In this document: in pieces, positions 1 to 7,689 of the stretch
Position numbering within the stretch: position 1 is the stretch's first letter
How the letters are laid out: every line of letters starts with the position of its first letter
Assembly: GCA_902806015.1 (NCBI GenBank)
Contig: CADCUZ010000134.1
Span: 1 to 24,469 of the forward strand
DNA: 24,469 nucleotides
Source: an uncultured Rubrobacteraceae bacterium
GTDB taxonomy: Bacteria; Actinomycetota; Rubrobacteria; Rubrobacterales; Rubrobacteraceae
Direction: 5' to 3'
Notes under the pieces: generated by a model
The model's input: only the letters and a program-made list of their open reading frames with translations
Told to the model about the DNA's origin: nothing
Databases searched by the model: none
Made by a program: the position numbers and the translations under genes

Positions 1-123
1 AACTGGTCTTTCTCCCACGTGAGGACGAGGTACGCCTTGAAGTGGGACGGGGACATGGTGCTCACCCCGCAGGGCGAGCGGGTACTGCGGGACCTCCCCT
101 GGCAGCTGCGGGGCGTGGACGGG
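1..123 (+). repeat. 123-bp exact direct repeat, copy 1 (copy 2 at 2112-2234)
   Basis: Bases 1-123 match 2112-2234 without a mismatch, and 148-183 match 2259-2294 exactly; the sequence between and beyond is diverged. Both copies encode the DxD region of the paralogous GT2 enzymes. The left end of copy 1 is cut by the window. Confidence 0.95.
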
Positions 124-678
124 ACGGTGAAGATGCGCCGCTCCCCGGTGTACGTGGAGAGCGAGAGCGTCGCCTACGTGGACGTGGCGCTCCCGCCCGG
201 CGAACTCTGGGGCTGGCGCAACTCCCCGAACCACACGTTCGTCAAGTGCTTCGACTGGGAGTTTATACGGCCCTGGGCTGACTACATGCTCCAGTTGCCG
301 GACTGGGTGTGCTTCGAGCTCAAGTGGCTCGACCGGGACCAGTTCGGCCACTGGTCCCGTACCGATTTCCAGAACGTCCCCCACTCCCGCAAGCGGCGCG
401 AGTGGCAGGTCAACCGAGCGCTCCTCGAAGGCGACGAGATCCCGAAGGGGGTAGTTCGGGTCGAGAGCCCGAAGGGGACGCACGTCGTCGAGCACCTCCG
501 GCAGGTCTACGTTAAGTTGCGCCAAGAGAACCCGACCGGGGCGCTGCTCGGCGGCCCTGGCCGGGCCGCCATCGCCGGGCCGGGTTCGGTCGTCGGTCGC
601 TGGGGCGGTGCGGCGCCGGGACGGGGTCCGTCTCCCGTTCCCAAGCCTACGAAAAACGAGGAGATCCCGTATGAGTAA
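1..678 (+). CDS. Family 2 glycosyltransferase, C-terminal part (5' end outside window)
   Basis: The frame is open from base 1, so the gene starts upstream of the window; 225 codons are seen. The protein is a close paralogue of the complete glycosyltransferase at 1752-2687. It shares the segment around KWDGDMVLTP, where DGD is the likely metal- and nucleotide-sugar-binding DxD motif of a GT-A fold, and the later CFELKWL stretch. The N-terminal nucleotide-binding half is missing only because of the window edge. The stop overlaps the start of the next sulfotransferase by 8 bp (671-678), so the two are probably translationally coupled. The last 50 or so residues are Gly/Pro/Arg-rich and look disordered. 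Its role is presumably sugar transfer onto a surface glycan; acceptor and donor are unknown. Bases 1-123 are identical to 2112-2234. Confidence 0.85.
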   Translation, partial: NWSFSHVRTRYALKWDGDMVLTPQGERVLRDLPWQLRGVDGTVKMRRSPVYVESESVAYVDVALPPGELWGWRNSPNHTFVKCFDWEFIRPWADYMLQLPDWVCFELKWLDRDQFGHWSRTDFQNVPHSRKRREWQVNRALLEGDEIPKGVVRVESPKGTHVVEHLRQVYVKLRQENPTGALLGGPGRAAIAGPGSVVGRWGGAAPGRGPSPVPKPTKNEEIPYE

Positions 679-1726
679 GGACCTGCTGCTGGTGGCCGGC
701 TCCGGCCGAAGCGGCACCAGCCTGTTCGCTAACATCGTCGGCAACCTCGGCTTCCACGTGCCGGGGCCGCACGTGGTAGCCGACGACAGCAACCCGCGCG
801 GCTTCGGCGAGTCGCAGTGGGTGGTGGACAGGCACACGGCGCTCCTGCAGCGGGCCAGCGTGCAGGTATCCGACGCCCGCCCGACCGCCTGGGCGCAGAC
901 CGCCAGGCTCTGCCTCGACGAGCGGGTCGGTGAGGAGGTGAGCGGGTGGCTGGAGGGTCAGTTCTCCCGCCACGAGCAACTGGTAATCAAGGACCCGAGG
1001 CTGCTTTGGTTCCTGCCGCTGTGGACCCGGGTCGGCGAGGAGCTCGAAGCCAGGGTTCATGTGGTCACCATGCTCCGGCACCCGGCCGAGGTCGTGCGCA
1101 GCAAGATGAACTGGTACGCGAAGATGCCCCTGGTAGACGCCAACCGCGTGGCAGGATGGGCCAACACGATGTTGTTCACCGAGCGGGCGACCCGCGACTA
1201 CCGGCGGGCCTTCGTCCGGTTTGAGGACCTGCTCGACGACTGGACTCAGCAGATCGCGCACGTAAGCGCCCGGTTCGAAATCCCGAGCCTGGTCAACGCG
1301 CAGGCCAGGGCCCAGGCGACGGCGGGCAGCCTCGTGGACCCCTCCCTGCGCCGCTCGACGGCGAACTGGGAGGACCTGGAGGACGTACCGAAGGGCCTGA
1401 TTTACCTCTGCGAACGGGCCTGGAACGACCTTCTTTTCCTCTCCGGCACGGAGGCCCGCGACGTCACTGAGACGCTCGCCAGCCTGGATGGCCACCGCGA
1501 GGAGTACGTGACGCTCTACCACCACGCCGAGCAGGTCGCCCAGTCGTCCATCATAGCCGCGACCCGGCAGGCCACCCGGGAGGCCGCCGTGAAGGCGCCC
1601 GCCGCCCAGCCGCAGGGGTCTCCCGCCGACTTTCTGCTGGGCCAGGTCAGGCGGCGGATCCCGGCCGGGGTGCGGGGCATGATCCCCCTCAGGGTAAAGC
1701 TGGCCCTGGTGAACCTGTTCAAGTGA
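671..1726 (+). CDS. Sulfotransferase family protein
   Basis: A 351-aa protein of the P-loop sulfotransferase superfamily, expected to move a sulfuryl group from PAPS to a hydroxyl or amine of a glycan or other acceptor. Residues 6-20 hold the 5'-phosphosulfate loop (LLVAGSGRSGTSLFA). Residues 135-144 (LRHPAEVVRS) form the 3'-phosphate-binding motif with Arg136 and Ser144. WFLPLWTRV at about 113-121 is typical of bacterial glycan sulfotransferases. The ATG at 671 is chosen over an in-frame upstream codon at 608 because GAGGAGAT precedes it and because it gives an 8-bp overlap with the preceding glycosyltransferase stop. The C-terminal 60 residues are basic and Ala-rich. The acceptor cannot be told from sequence. 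Confidence 0.88.
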   Translation: MSKDLLLVAGSGRSGTSLFANIVGNLGFHVPGPHVVADDSNPRGFGESQWVVDRHTALLQRASVQVSDARPTAWAQTARLCLDERVGEEVSGWLEGQFSRHEQLVIKDPRLLWFLPLWTRVGEELEARVHVVTMLRHPAEVVRSKMNWYAKMPLVDANRVAGWANTMLFTERATRDYRRAFVRFEDLLDDWTQQIAHVSARFEIPSLVNAQARAQATAGSLVDPSLRRSTANWEDLEDVPKGLIYLCERAWNDLLFLSGTEARDVTETLASLDGHREEYVTLYHHAEQVAQSSIIAATRQATREAAVKAPAAQPQGSPADFLLGQVRRRIPAGVRGMIPLRVKLALVNLFK

Positions 1727-1751
1727 TCCGCCACCCAAGGGAGACGGCGAC

Positions 1752-2687
1752 TTGGCGAACATGAGCGTGCCGACAACGGCGACCAACCGTGAAGGGCTGG
1801 ACGAGTACGCGGTCCGGTGGCACTGGGTCACGGGACCGTCTGGGTCCGGTTTCACGGCCGTGCTGCGCGTCAAGGACGAGGCCCGCTCCCTGCCCTGGGT
1901 CCTGCCGGGCGTGCTCCGCTCGGTGGAGCGGGTGGTCGTCGCCGACAACGGCTCCTCCGACGGCACCCCGGAGGTCGCCGAGAGGGTGGCCCAGCAGGCC
2001 GGCCTCGCAGGAAAGCTCGACGTGGTCTCCTACCCGTTCGCGGTATCGCGGTGCGGCCCCGAGCACCTGTGGACCCACCCCGAGTCGGTGCACAGCCTCA
2101 CCTACTTCTACAACTGGTCTTTCTCCCACGTGAGGACGAGGTACGCCTTGAAGTGGGACGGGGACATGGTGCTCACCCCGCAGGGCGAGCGGGTACTGCG
2201 GGACCTCCCCTGGCAGCTGCGGGGCGTGGACGGGGCAATCACGCTGCGTCGGGACCCCGTGTACGTGGAGAGCGAGAGCGTCGCCTACGTGGACACCGCG
2301 CCTGGCAAACCCGAGCCGTGGGGCTGGCGCAACTCGCCAGATTACACTTTCGGTAAGGCCTTCGACTGGGAGTTGATGCTGCCGCGGCCGGGAGACCCCG
2401 TGACGCGGCTGCCCGACCCCGTGTGCTTCGAGCTCAAGTGGCTCGAAGCCGACGAGTTCGCGCACTGGTCCCACGCGGATTTCAAGGCCAAGATCAACGA
2501 CCGCAAGCGGCGCGACTGGCAGTTGTTCCACGCCCTGCGCCAGGGCTCCGCGTTGCCGGAGAACCTCGTCCGGGTCGAGAGCCCGGAGGGCGTGCACGTC
2601 GTCGCGCACCTGCGCGACACCTACGCGTCGCTGCGGCGGGGGCTCAAGCCGTCGAAGGCGGGCTCGCCCGCAGCGCGGGGCCGCTGA
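1752..2687 (+). CDS. Family 2 glycosyltransferase
   Basis: A complete 311-aa GT-A enzyme. Residues 36-72 form the nucleotide-sugar-binding beta-alpha unit (AVLRVKDEA, then ADNGSSDGT). DGD at 136-138 is the probable DxD motif. It would act on the cytoplasmic side, transferring a sugar from a nucleotide donor. The TTG at 1752 is taken as start because AAGGGAG at 1737-1743 sits 8 nt upstream; an ATG at 1761 is the alternative but its spacing is 17 nt. It follows a sulfotransferase by 25 bp and is followed by another after 3 bp, repeating the GT-then-sulfotransferase order seen just upstream. It is a tandem paralogue of the partial gene at 1-678, with a block of identical DNA. Donor and acceptor are unknown. 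Confidence 0.9.
   Translation: MANMSVPTTATNREGLDEYAVRWHWVTGPSGSGFTAVLRVKDEARSLPWVLPGVLRSVERVVVADNGSSDGTPEVAERVAQQAGLAGKLDVVSYPFAVSRCGPEHLWTHPESVHSLTYFYNWSFSHVRTRYALKWDGDMVLTPQGERVLRDLPWQLRGVDGAITLRRDPVYVESESVAYVDTAPGKPEPWGWRNSPDYTFGKAFDWELMLPRPGDPVTRLPDPVCFELKWLEADEFAHWSHADFKAKINDRKRRDWQLFHALRQGSALPENLVRVESPEGVHVVAHLRDTYASLRRGLKPSKAGSPAARGR
2112..2234 (+). repeat. 123-bp exact direct repeat, copy 2 (copy 1 at 1-123)
   Basis: This stretch inside the GT2 gene is identical to bases 1-123. Identity stops sharply at 2235 and returns for 36 bp at 2259-2294. Such patchiness fits gene conversion between tandem paralogues or a duplication under uneven selection. Confidence 0.95.
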
Positions 2688-2690
2688 ACC

Positions 2691-3338
2691 GTGCTCCTCG
2701 CCCCCGGCAAGGGTTTCGTCTTTCTGGCCACACCGAAGACCGCCTCGACCTCCATCGAGCATGCCTTCCGACCGCACGCGGACGTCTTCATGAAAAGCAA
2801 CCCGTTCAAGCACACCCGCTACGCCCACTTCCAGCGCTTCCTGCAGCCGTGGCTGAACTCCGAGGGGTTCCCCCGTGGCTCCTACGAGGTCGTGTGCGTG
2901 GTCCGTGAGCCCATCGACTGGCTCGCGAGCTGGTGGCGCTACCGATCGCGGGGGGAGTTGGCCAACCCCTCGTGCCGCAACCACCCCAACTACGCGGGCC
3001 ACCTCTCCTTCGAGCAGTTCGTCCGCGCCTACATGGACGGCGAAGCCCAGTTCGCCCAGGTCGGGCGGCAGGCGAAGTTCGTGCGACCGCGCGGCGGACA
3101 GGCGGGGGTGGACCGCCTCTTCCGCTACGACCGCCTCAACCTGCTCGTCGCGTATCTTTGCGAGAAGGTCGGCGAAGAGGTGAAGATCGGGACGAGCAAC
3201 GTCTCGCCGAGGCGGTCTGTCTACTTGTCGGAGGAGTGCGAGCGCGAGCTGCGCGAGTTCTTCGCCCCCGAGTACCGCATCTACGAGGGGGCCATCGCCG
3301 AGTGGGTGCCCGGTACGGTCGGCCGAGCAGACGGCTAG
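2691..3338 (+). CDS. Sulfotransferase-like protein (Sulfotransfer_2-type)
   Basis: A 215-aa protein, shorter than the other sulfotransferases here. The N-terminal strand and P-loop read GFVFLATPKTASTSIE (residues 8-23), a form of the FxHxPKTxxTS motif of the Sulfotransfer_2 group. VREPIDWLASWWR at 71-83 is the likely 3'-phosphate-binding segment, with Arg72. The GTG at 2691 is used because it places the P-loop strand at the very N-terminus, as is usual for the group, and because it follows the glycosyltransferase stop by only 3 bp. It is probably cotranscribed with the upstream genes. It should use PAPS; the acceptor is unknown. The short length means it may have a reduced acceptor-binding region. 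Confidence 0.8.
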   Translation: MLLAPGKGFVFLATPKTASTSIEHAFRPHADVFMKSNPFKHTRYAHFQRFLQPWLNSEGFPRGSYEVVCVVREPIDWLASWWRYRSRGELANPSCRNHPNYAGHLSFEQFVRAYMDGEAQFAQVGRQAKFVRPRGGQAGVDRLFRYDRLNLLVAYLCEKVGEEVKIGTSNVSPRRSVYLSEECERELREFFAPEYRIYEGAIAEWVPGTVGRADG

Positions 3339-3368
3339 GCGGTGCCGAGGGCCGGATATGCAGGTCCG

Positions 3369-3398
3369 TTGACAACCTGCGGGCAGCGTTAGTAGCCT
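3369..3398 (+). promoter_or_regulatory. Putative sigma-70-type promoter for the 3424 sulfotransferase
   Basis: A perfect TTGACA at 3369-3374 is followed after 18 bp by TAGCCT at 3393-3398, which matches the TAnnnT -10 of high-GC actinobacteria. Transcription would start near 3405, just ahead of the coding start. The gap between genes here is 85 bp, unlike the tight spacing upstream, which supports a separate promoter. Confidence 0.5.
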
Positions 3399-3423
3399 TG
3401 TGGCCGGACCGCGGGACGAGCAA

Positions 3424-4509
3424 ATGGCGGGAAAGGGGTGTAATTTGCCGATCTTCGGGCTTAGCAGAACCTTCGGCGTGGGACGGGGCATAAAGATTTT
3501 TCTCAACCTGCAAGGCGGTGCCACGCGGGGCGCGGTACCGAACCCCTGGCATCGCAGGAACCCGTCGAAGACGTCGAACGAGAAAGACCGGCAGATCTAT
3601 CGGCTCAGAAAAAAGGTCAAGGAAAAAAATGAGAACCTCTTTCAGCTAAGGAACGAGCTCAAAGCAACGAACGAGTTGGCAGAGGACGTGCATGACGCTC
3701 CGTCGGCCCTCCAGACGACGGGCGAAATGGTAGGCGCGCTACCCGACTTCGTAGTTATCGGGGCGATGAGGGGCGGAACGAGCCGATTTTACGGGCTCCT
3801 CATCAAGCACCCACACGTCAAGCGTGCCGCGTCAAAAGAATTGCACTACTTCGACCGCCCCGGTCGCCTGGATAAGGGCGTCGAATGGTACCGGAGGTGC
3901 TTCCCACCGCCGGAGTGGAAAGACGGGCAGAGGACCATCTCTGGGGAGGCAACGCCACAGTACCTGTTCGACCCTCTGGTACCCGAGAGGATGGCGCAGG
4001 TGGTCCCGCAGGCGCGGCAGATCGTACTGCTCAGGAATCCGGTCGACAGGGCTTACTCTCATTACCACCTGTCAGTGAGAAGAGGGCACGAGACCCGCAG
4101 CTTCGAAAAAGCCGTAGAAGTGGAGCGAGCGCGGCTGGACGATGGAGGAGAGGAGCCTCCCGGTCTCGCGCGCAGTGCCGACGTTGGCCGTAGACGCTCG
4201 TCAGCGCTACTTGCCAAGGGCATCTACGTGGATCAGCTCCTGCATTGGCGGCGATTCTTTGGCGAAGAGCAGATGCTCGTGTTGCAGAGCGAGGAGTTCT
4301 ACAAGCACACGGCTGAGACCCTAAAGCTGACCCAAGACTTCCTCGAACTGCCTTACCGGGAGATCAAGCTCTCACCCCGCCATACATCCCCCAAGGCGAC
4401 CTACGAGTACGAGCCGATGGACCCGGCCCTCAGGCAAAGGTTGAAGGACTTCTTCGAGCCCCACAACCGAAGGCTCTACGACTACCTCGGCAGGGACTTC
4501 GGCTGGTAG
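3424..4509 (+). CDS. Sulfotransferase (Sulfotransfer_1, heparan N-sulfotransferase-like) with N-terminal coiled coil
   Basis: About 361 aa. Residues 53-88 are highly charged and likely coiled coil (KDRQIYRLRKKVKEKNENL). The catalytic domain starts near 108: VVIGAMRGGTSRFYGLL is the 5'-PAPS loop, with Arg-Gly in place of the commoner Lys-Ala. LLRNPVDRAYSHY (202-214) is the 3'-phosphate motif, followed by the RGHETRSFEKA pattern of NDST-like sulfotransferases. The ATG at 3424 is chosen. A TTG at 3445 is a real alternative because AAAGGGG lies 6 nt before it; a GTG at 3400 would sit upstream of the predicted transcription start. The first 300 bp are unusually A-rich for this window, hinting at a different origin for the N-terminal part. 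Confidence 0.88.
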   Translation: MAGKGCNLPIFGLSRTFGVGRGIKIFLNLQGGATRGAVPNPWHRRNPSKTSNEKDRQIYRLRKKVKEKNENLFQLRNELKATNELAEDVHDAPSALQTTGEMVGALPDFVVIGAMRGGTSRFYGLLIKHPHVKRAASKELHYFDRPGRLDKGVEWYRRCFPPPEWKDGQRTISGEATPQYLFDPLVPERMAQVVPQARQIVLLRNPVDRAYSHYHLSVRRGHETRSFEKAVEVERARLDDGGEEPPGLARSADVGRRRSSALLAKGIYVDQLLHWRRFFGEEQMLVLQSEEFYKHTAETLKLTQDFLELPYREIKLSPRHTSPKATYEYEPMDPALRQRLKDFFEPHNRRLYDYLGRDFGW

Positions 4510-4548
4510 GCCCGGCCCCTCAGGAGGGGTAAAACCGGCGCGGGCCTA
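4507..4548 (+). terminator. Nested inverted repeat after the sulfotransferase, possible terminator
   Basis: TAGGCCCG at 4507-4514 pairs with CGGGCCTA at 4541-4548. Inside, CCCCT at 4516-4520 pairs with AGGGG at 4525-4529. The structure begins on the gene's stop codon and faces a minus-strand remnant, so it could act in both directions. There is no U-tract, as is common in high-GC terminators. Confidence 0.45.
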
Positions 4549-4813
4549 CGTACGTGGGTGAAGGGATAACGGGCGCCGCGCCTAACTGGATCTCGTCCGT
4601 GCAGCGGCCGATGAACCCGCCGAAGTTGGACCTCTTCTGCTGGGCATGGCGCCACAGCCTGTTCTGCGGCCTCCCACCGTGCTTCTTGAACTAGTGGCGC
4701 GCCCCGAGCCAACGCACATCCTCAAGCTCCGCATTCAAAAGCCCGGAGGCAGTGCTCCCGACCGGCTTCTAGATGTGCACGAAGACCAGCCTGCGATTTT
4801 CGGAGGCAAGCAC
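4520..4813 (-). pseudogene. Decayed Sulfotransfer_2-type gene remnant
   Basis: Read on the minus strand from a GTG at 4813, the frame gives ENRRLVFVHI, a stop, then KPVGSTASGLLNAELEDV. This fits the PAPS-loop motif of Sulfotransfer_2 proteins (FVHIPKTGGST), with the proline codon replaced by TAG. A second in-frame TAG follows after GAR-H, then a basic stretch (FKKHGGRPQNRLWRHAQQKR), and the frame closes at 4520. Only about 98 codons remain and most of the catalytic domain is absent. The match rests on one short motif plus position inside a sulfotransferase-rich locus, so the family call is likely but not certain. It cannot encode a working enzyme. Confidence 0.5.
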
Positions 4814-4909
4814 TCCTGCCCCGTCCTTTCTCAGGTGCCATTTAGCGCGCCCATCTTACGCGGCGAGGGATGGCCGTTCCGGGCCGGCCTCGGATCCTTG
4901 CCGGGAGGG

Positions 4910-5815
4910 CTAACCCCCCTTCGCGAACCTGTCCCACAGCGACGGGTCCGGCCGTTCGAGAAACGGGGCGACGGCGTCCCGGAGCGCGGGGTCGAAGACG
5001 GTCTCGTGCGGGGTGCCGTACACGTCGAGGCGGCCGTCGTCGCCGTAGCTGTTAGCCGCCCATTCGTCCTCCAGGTAGCCCTCGTCTTTCAGTTTTTGCC
5101 ACCGGCGCGCGTGCCAGCCCGGACCCAGGGAAGCACCGGTGCCGAAGCGGCGGTCCGCGGAGGAGGCCCTGGCGTCCAGCTGGGCCAGGGAGCGCAAGGG
5201 CGCGTGGAGCAGGACGAGCCCGTCCGTCTCCGCGACGGGCCCTTCGACGCCATCGAGGGAGTGGGCCCCCTTCACCATCTTCATGGCCTCGGAGGCCCGG
5301 CCGACGACCTTGTGCAGCCGGGCCATCTGGACGTAGGAGATCTTCCCAGCGGCGAGGAGCTCTTGGGCTTGGGCGCGGGCCACGGGCTCGAAGACGCGGC
5401 GGGTCATGGTGAGCAGCTCGTCGGGCGAGGACTCCCTCTGCCCGCGGCGCTGGATAAAGTCCAGGTGGCGCACCCTGAGGGCCGCCGCGCCGGAGTCGGC
5501 AAGCACCTCCTTTATGGACGAGCCGCGCGCGCACCAGAAGTCGTCGGCGTCGACGGGCGCTACCCAGTCGGCGCCCTCCGCGAAGGCCTGGCGGGCGAGC
5601 TCCGTGAAGACCTCGCCCTGGCGGAAGGAGCCTCTGTCGCGCGTCCAGCGGACCCTGGGGTCCCTGCCGAGCTTCCTCAGCGCCCTGCGGGTGCCGTCCG
5701 TCGAGGCGTTGTCCACGATCAGGAGCCGGTCGAAACCCGCAGCAAGGTGGTAGAGGACGTTGGCGCGGACGATGTCCGCCTCGTTGCGGACCATCGATAC
5801 CCCGTAGAGTTGCAC
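4910..5815 (-). CDS. Family 2 glycosyltransferase (Glyco_tranf_2_4-like)
   Basis: A 301-aa protein. The N-terminus reads GVSMVRNEADI, then IVDNASTDGT, which is the NDP-sugar-binding unit. DADDFW at about 92-97 is a clear DxD metal site. This arrangement is typical of the 'glycosyltransferase family 2, RNEADI' group found in polysaccharide loci. The GTG at 5815 is preferred because GGAGGTGA, an almost perfect anti-Shine-Dalgarno complement, lies just upstream. A GTG at 5821 is inside that site and so is less likely. The gene is divergent from the pyruvyl transferase at 5965, with a 149-bp shared upstream region in which no convincing promoter is seen. The sulfotransferase remnant lies downstream on the same strand. 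Confidence 0.88.
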   Translation of the reverse strand: MQLYGVSMVRNEADIVRANVLYHLAAGFDRLLIVDNASTDGTRRALRKLGRDPRVRWTRDRGSFRQGEVFTELARQAFAEGADWVAPVDADDFWCARGSSIKEVLADSGAAALRVRHLDFIQRRGQRESSPDELLTMTRRVFEPVARAQAQELLAAGKISYVQMARLHKVVGRASEAMKMVKGAHSLDGVEGPVAETDGLVLLHAPLRSLAQLDARASSADRRFGTGASLGPGWHARRWQKLKDEGYLEDEWAANSYGDDGRLDVYGTPHETVFDPALRDAVAPFLERPDPSLWDRFAKGG

Positions 5816-5964
5816 CCTCACCTCCCCGTGATGGATCTTCCGTAGGTCGCACGCATCCTACCCGACACCCGTGGTACCCGGCCGCCGGCCGCGCAGGCTT
5901 CCGGGCCCGATGGTAGTGTAGCTGGAGAAGATTCGGCAACGACACCCCTGGAGCGTGCGAGAAC

Positions 5965-7467
5965 TTGAGGATAGCCCACTTCGGAACTTTCGACGTCGAG
6001 AACTACGGGGACCTCTTGTTCCCACTGGTACTGGAACGGAGGCTCGCCGACGTCTGCGATGACTTCGTCCACGTCTCGCCCGCGAACGGGGCCCCCGACT
6101 GGGAGGGCTGCGCGCCGACGGTCGGTTTCGACGAGTTCCTGCGGGAAGGGCCCAAGGTCGACGGCGTGGTGATCGGGGGCGGCCAGATCCTGCGCGCCTC
6201 GCCCACGCCGCTTGGGATCTACGACCGGGGCGGCGTCTCCCCGTTCGTGACCTACCCGAGCCTGTGGCTCGGCGCCGCCTACGTGGCCGCCAGGGACGGC
6301 CTGCCGCTATGCTGGAACGCTCCCGGCGTCCCCGCGCCCTTCGACCCGACCGCCGCCCGCTTCATGCGGTGGACGGCCTCCGTGACGGACCACGCGAGCG
6401 TCAGGGACCGGGAGAGCCGGCGCCTGCTGGAGGAGGCCGGGGTCGAGGTGGGGATGGGAGTCGTGCCCGACACCGCCGTCGAGGTCTCGAAGGTGTGGCC
6501 GGAGGGGGGAATCTCCGCGGCCTACGAGGACGCTTTTAGGAGCCGCGGTAAGGACGTGCCAGCACGCACCGTCGCCTTCCACGTCAACGCCAGGCTCGCC
6601 GGCGAGGACGTCGCGGCCGTCGCCGCCCGCACGGACCGCATCTGCGCGAGGCTCGGGGCCTCGCCCATCCTGCTCGCCATAGGGCCCTCCCACGGCGACG
6701 TCGAGACCCAGCGCCTCGTGGCGGCGAGGATGGCCTCGGACCCGCTCCTGGTGGACCGGCCGCGGGGGCTGCGGGAAGTCGCCGCCTGCGTCGCGCGCTC
6801 GGAGGTCTACGTCGGCTCCTCGCTCCACGGCATGATCACCGCCTGCTCCTTCGGCCGGCGATGCGTCCTGATCTCGGCCAGGGAGGACCACAAGTACGCC
6901 GGATTCCTGGACCACCTCGGGCTTGCCTCGTGGAAGGTGCACTCCTGGGCCCGCGCGGAGGAGAAGATCGGAGCCCTCCTCGCCACCCCCGCCGACGCCT
7001 GGGCCCGCGCCCTCGAAAAGACGACCTCCGCCCTTGACGAACACTGGAACGGCCTACGCAACGCCCTGCTCTGCGGCGCGAAGAACGCCGCCAAACGCGA
7101 TGCGCTGCAGGCCTTCAGGCGCATCTCGGCCGAGCAATCGGGGCACATCGGCTGGGACCCCGCCGGGGAGACGGAGGTCTTCGCGGGCTTCGTGACCGGC
7201 AGCCTCCGGGACGCCCACGCGCGGCTGCGGCGAGCCGAGGGGGACGTGGCGAAGCTCAACCGCTGGATGGAGACGCTGGACGACCAGGTCTCGGCCCTGG
7301 TGGCCTCCCGCCGCTGGAAGATCGGCGACGCCCTCGTGAGCCTCCCCCGCAAGGCACTCCGAAAACCCAAAGAGCCCGTGGTCACCCAGCAGATGGCCGA
7401 GGTCCTGGACCGGTTCCGTACCTGGCGCGAAGCGGACGATCCTCCGGAAAACGCTCCCCCAAAGTAG
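5965..7467 (+). CDS. Polysaccharide pyruvyl transferase family protein
   Basis: A 500-aa protein. The N-terminus (RIAHFGTFDVENYGDLLFPL) is the hallmark start of the pyruvyl transferase family (PF04230, CsaB/WcaK/AmsJ type). VDGVVIGGGQILR follows at about 53-65, and the YVGSSLHGMITA motif with the conserved SxHG lies at about 277-288. The reaction is transfer of pyruvate from phosphoenolpyruvate to a sugar as a ketal, adding a negative charge. After the domain a tail of about 170 aa contains a likely coiled coil (LNRWMETLDDQVSALVASRR) and a basic end, similar to tails on polysaccharide-locus transferases. The TTG at 5965 is the only start that keeps the conserved N-terminus; GGAG at 5950-5953 is 11 nt upstream. 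The gene is monocistronic between two minus-strand groups. Confidence 0.9.
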   Translation: MRIAHFGTFDVENYGDLLFPLVLERRLADVCDDFVHVSPANGAPDWEGCAPTVGFDEFLREGPKVDGVVIGGGQILRASPTPLGIYDRGGVSPFVTYPSLWLGAAYVAARDGLPLCWNAPGVPAPFDPTAARFMRWTASVTDHASVRDRESRRLLEEAGVEVGMGVVPDTAVEVSKVWPEGGISAAYEDAFRSRGKDVPARTVAFHVNARLAGEDVAAVAARTDRICARLGASPILLAIGPSHGDVETQRLVAARMASDPLLVDRPRGLREVAACVARSEVYVGSSLHGMITACSFGRRCVLISAREDHKYAGFLDHLGLASWKVHSWARAEEKIGALLATPADAWARALEKTTSALDEHWNGLRNALLCGAKNAAKRDALQAFRRISAEQSGHIGWDPAGETEVFAGFVTGSLRDAHARLRRAEGDVAKLNRWMETLDDQVSALVASRRWKIGDALVSLPRKALRKPKEPVVTQQMAEVLDRFRTWREADDPPENAPPK

Positions 7468-7563
7468 GAGAAATTGCCCATAGCCAACCGAGCGCTCCGC
7501 CCGTTACCACAGACTCCGGAAAACCAGGGCCCCGACTCGGCAAGCGCTGTCGACCCCGCAATC

Positions 7564-7598
7564 TGCCCCGGATCCAAACGCTTCCGCACGCCGGGGCA
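7564..7598. terminator. Inverted repeat between convergent genes, possible bidirectional terminator
   Basis: TGCCCCGG at 7564-7571 pairs perfectly with CCGGGGCA at 7591-7598 across a 19-nt loop. It lies in the 222-bp gap between the pyruvyl transferase stop and the end of the minus-strand operon. No gene or other pattern is seen in that gap. There is no U-tract. Confidence 0.35.
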
Positions 7599-7689
7599 GG
7601 CCCTTCCGGCGCTTCGGGTTCCCCTCAGACCCCCGAGCCTGAAATCTGACGCCACGGATTGCCCAAGGCGTAGCCTTCCGCAAACTGCT

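Noticed and set aside
1719..3524. A 601-codon open frame on the minus strand opposite the GT2 and sulfotransferase genes
   Set aside because: It is Arg/Gly/Val-rich without motifs and lies opposite two clear enzymes; long antisense frames are expected in DNA with high third-position GC.
4646..5845. A 399-codon plus-strand open frame
   Set aside because: It is mostly antisense to the GT2 at 4910-5815 and lacks any family motif.
5816..5964. A divergent promoter pair between the GT2 and pyruvyl transferase genes
   Set aside because: A TAGTGT at 5914-5919 resembles a -10 but has no matching -35, and nothing convincing is seen on the minus strand.
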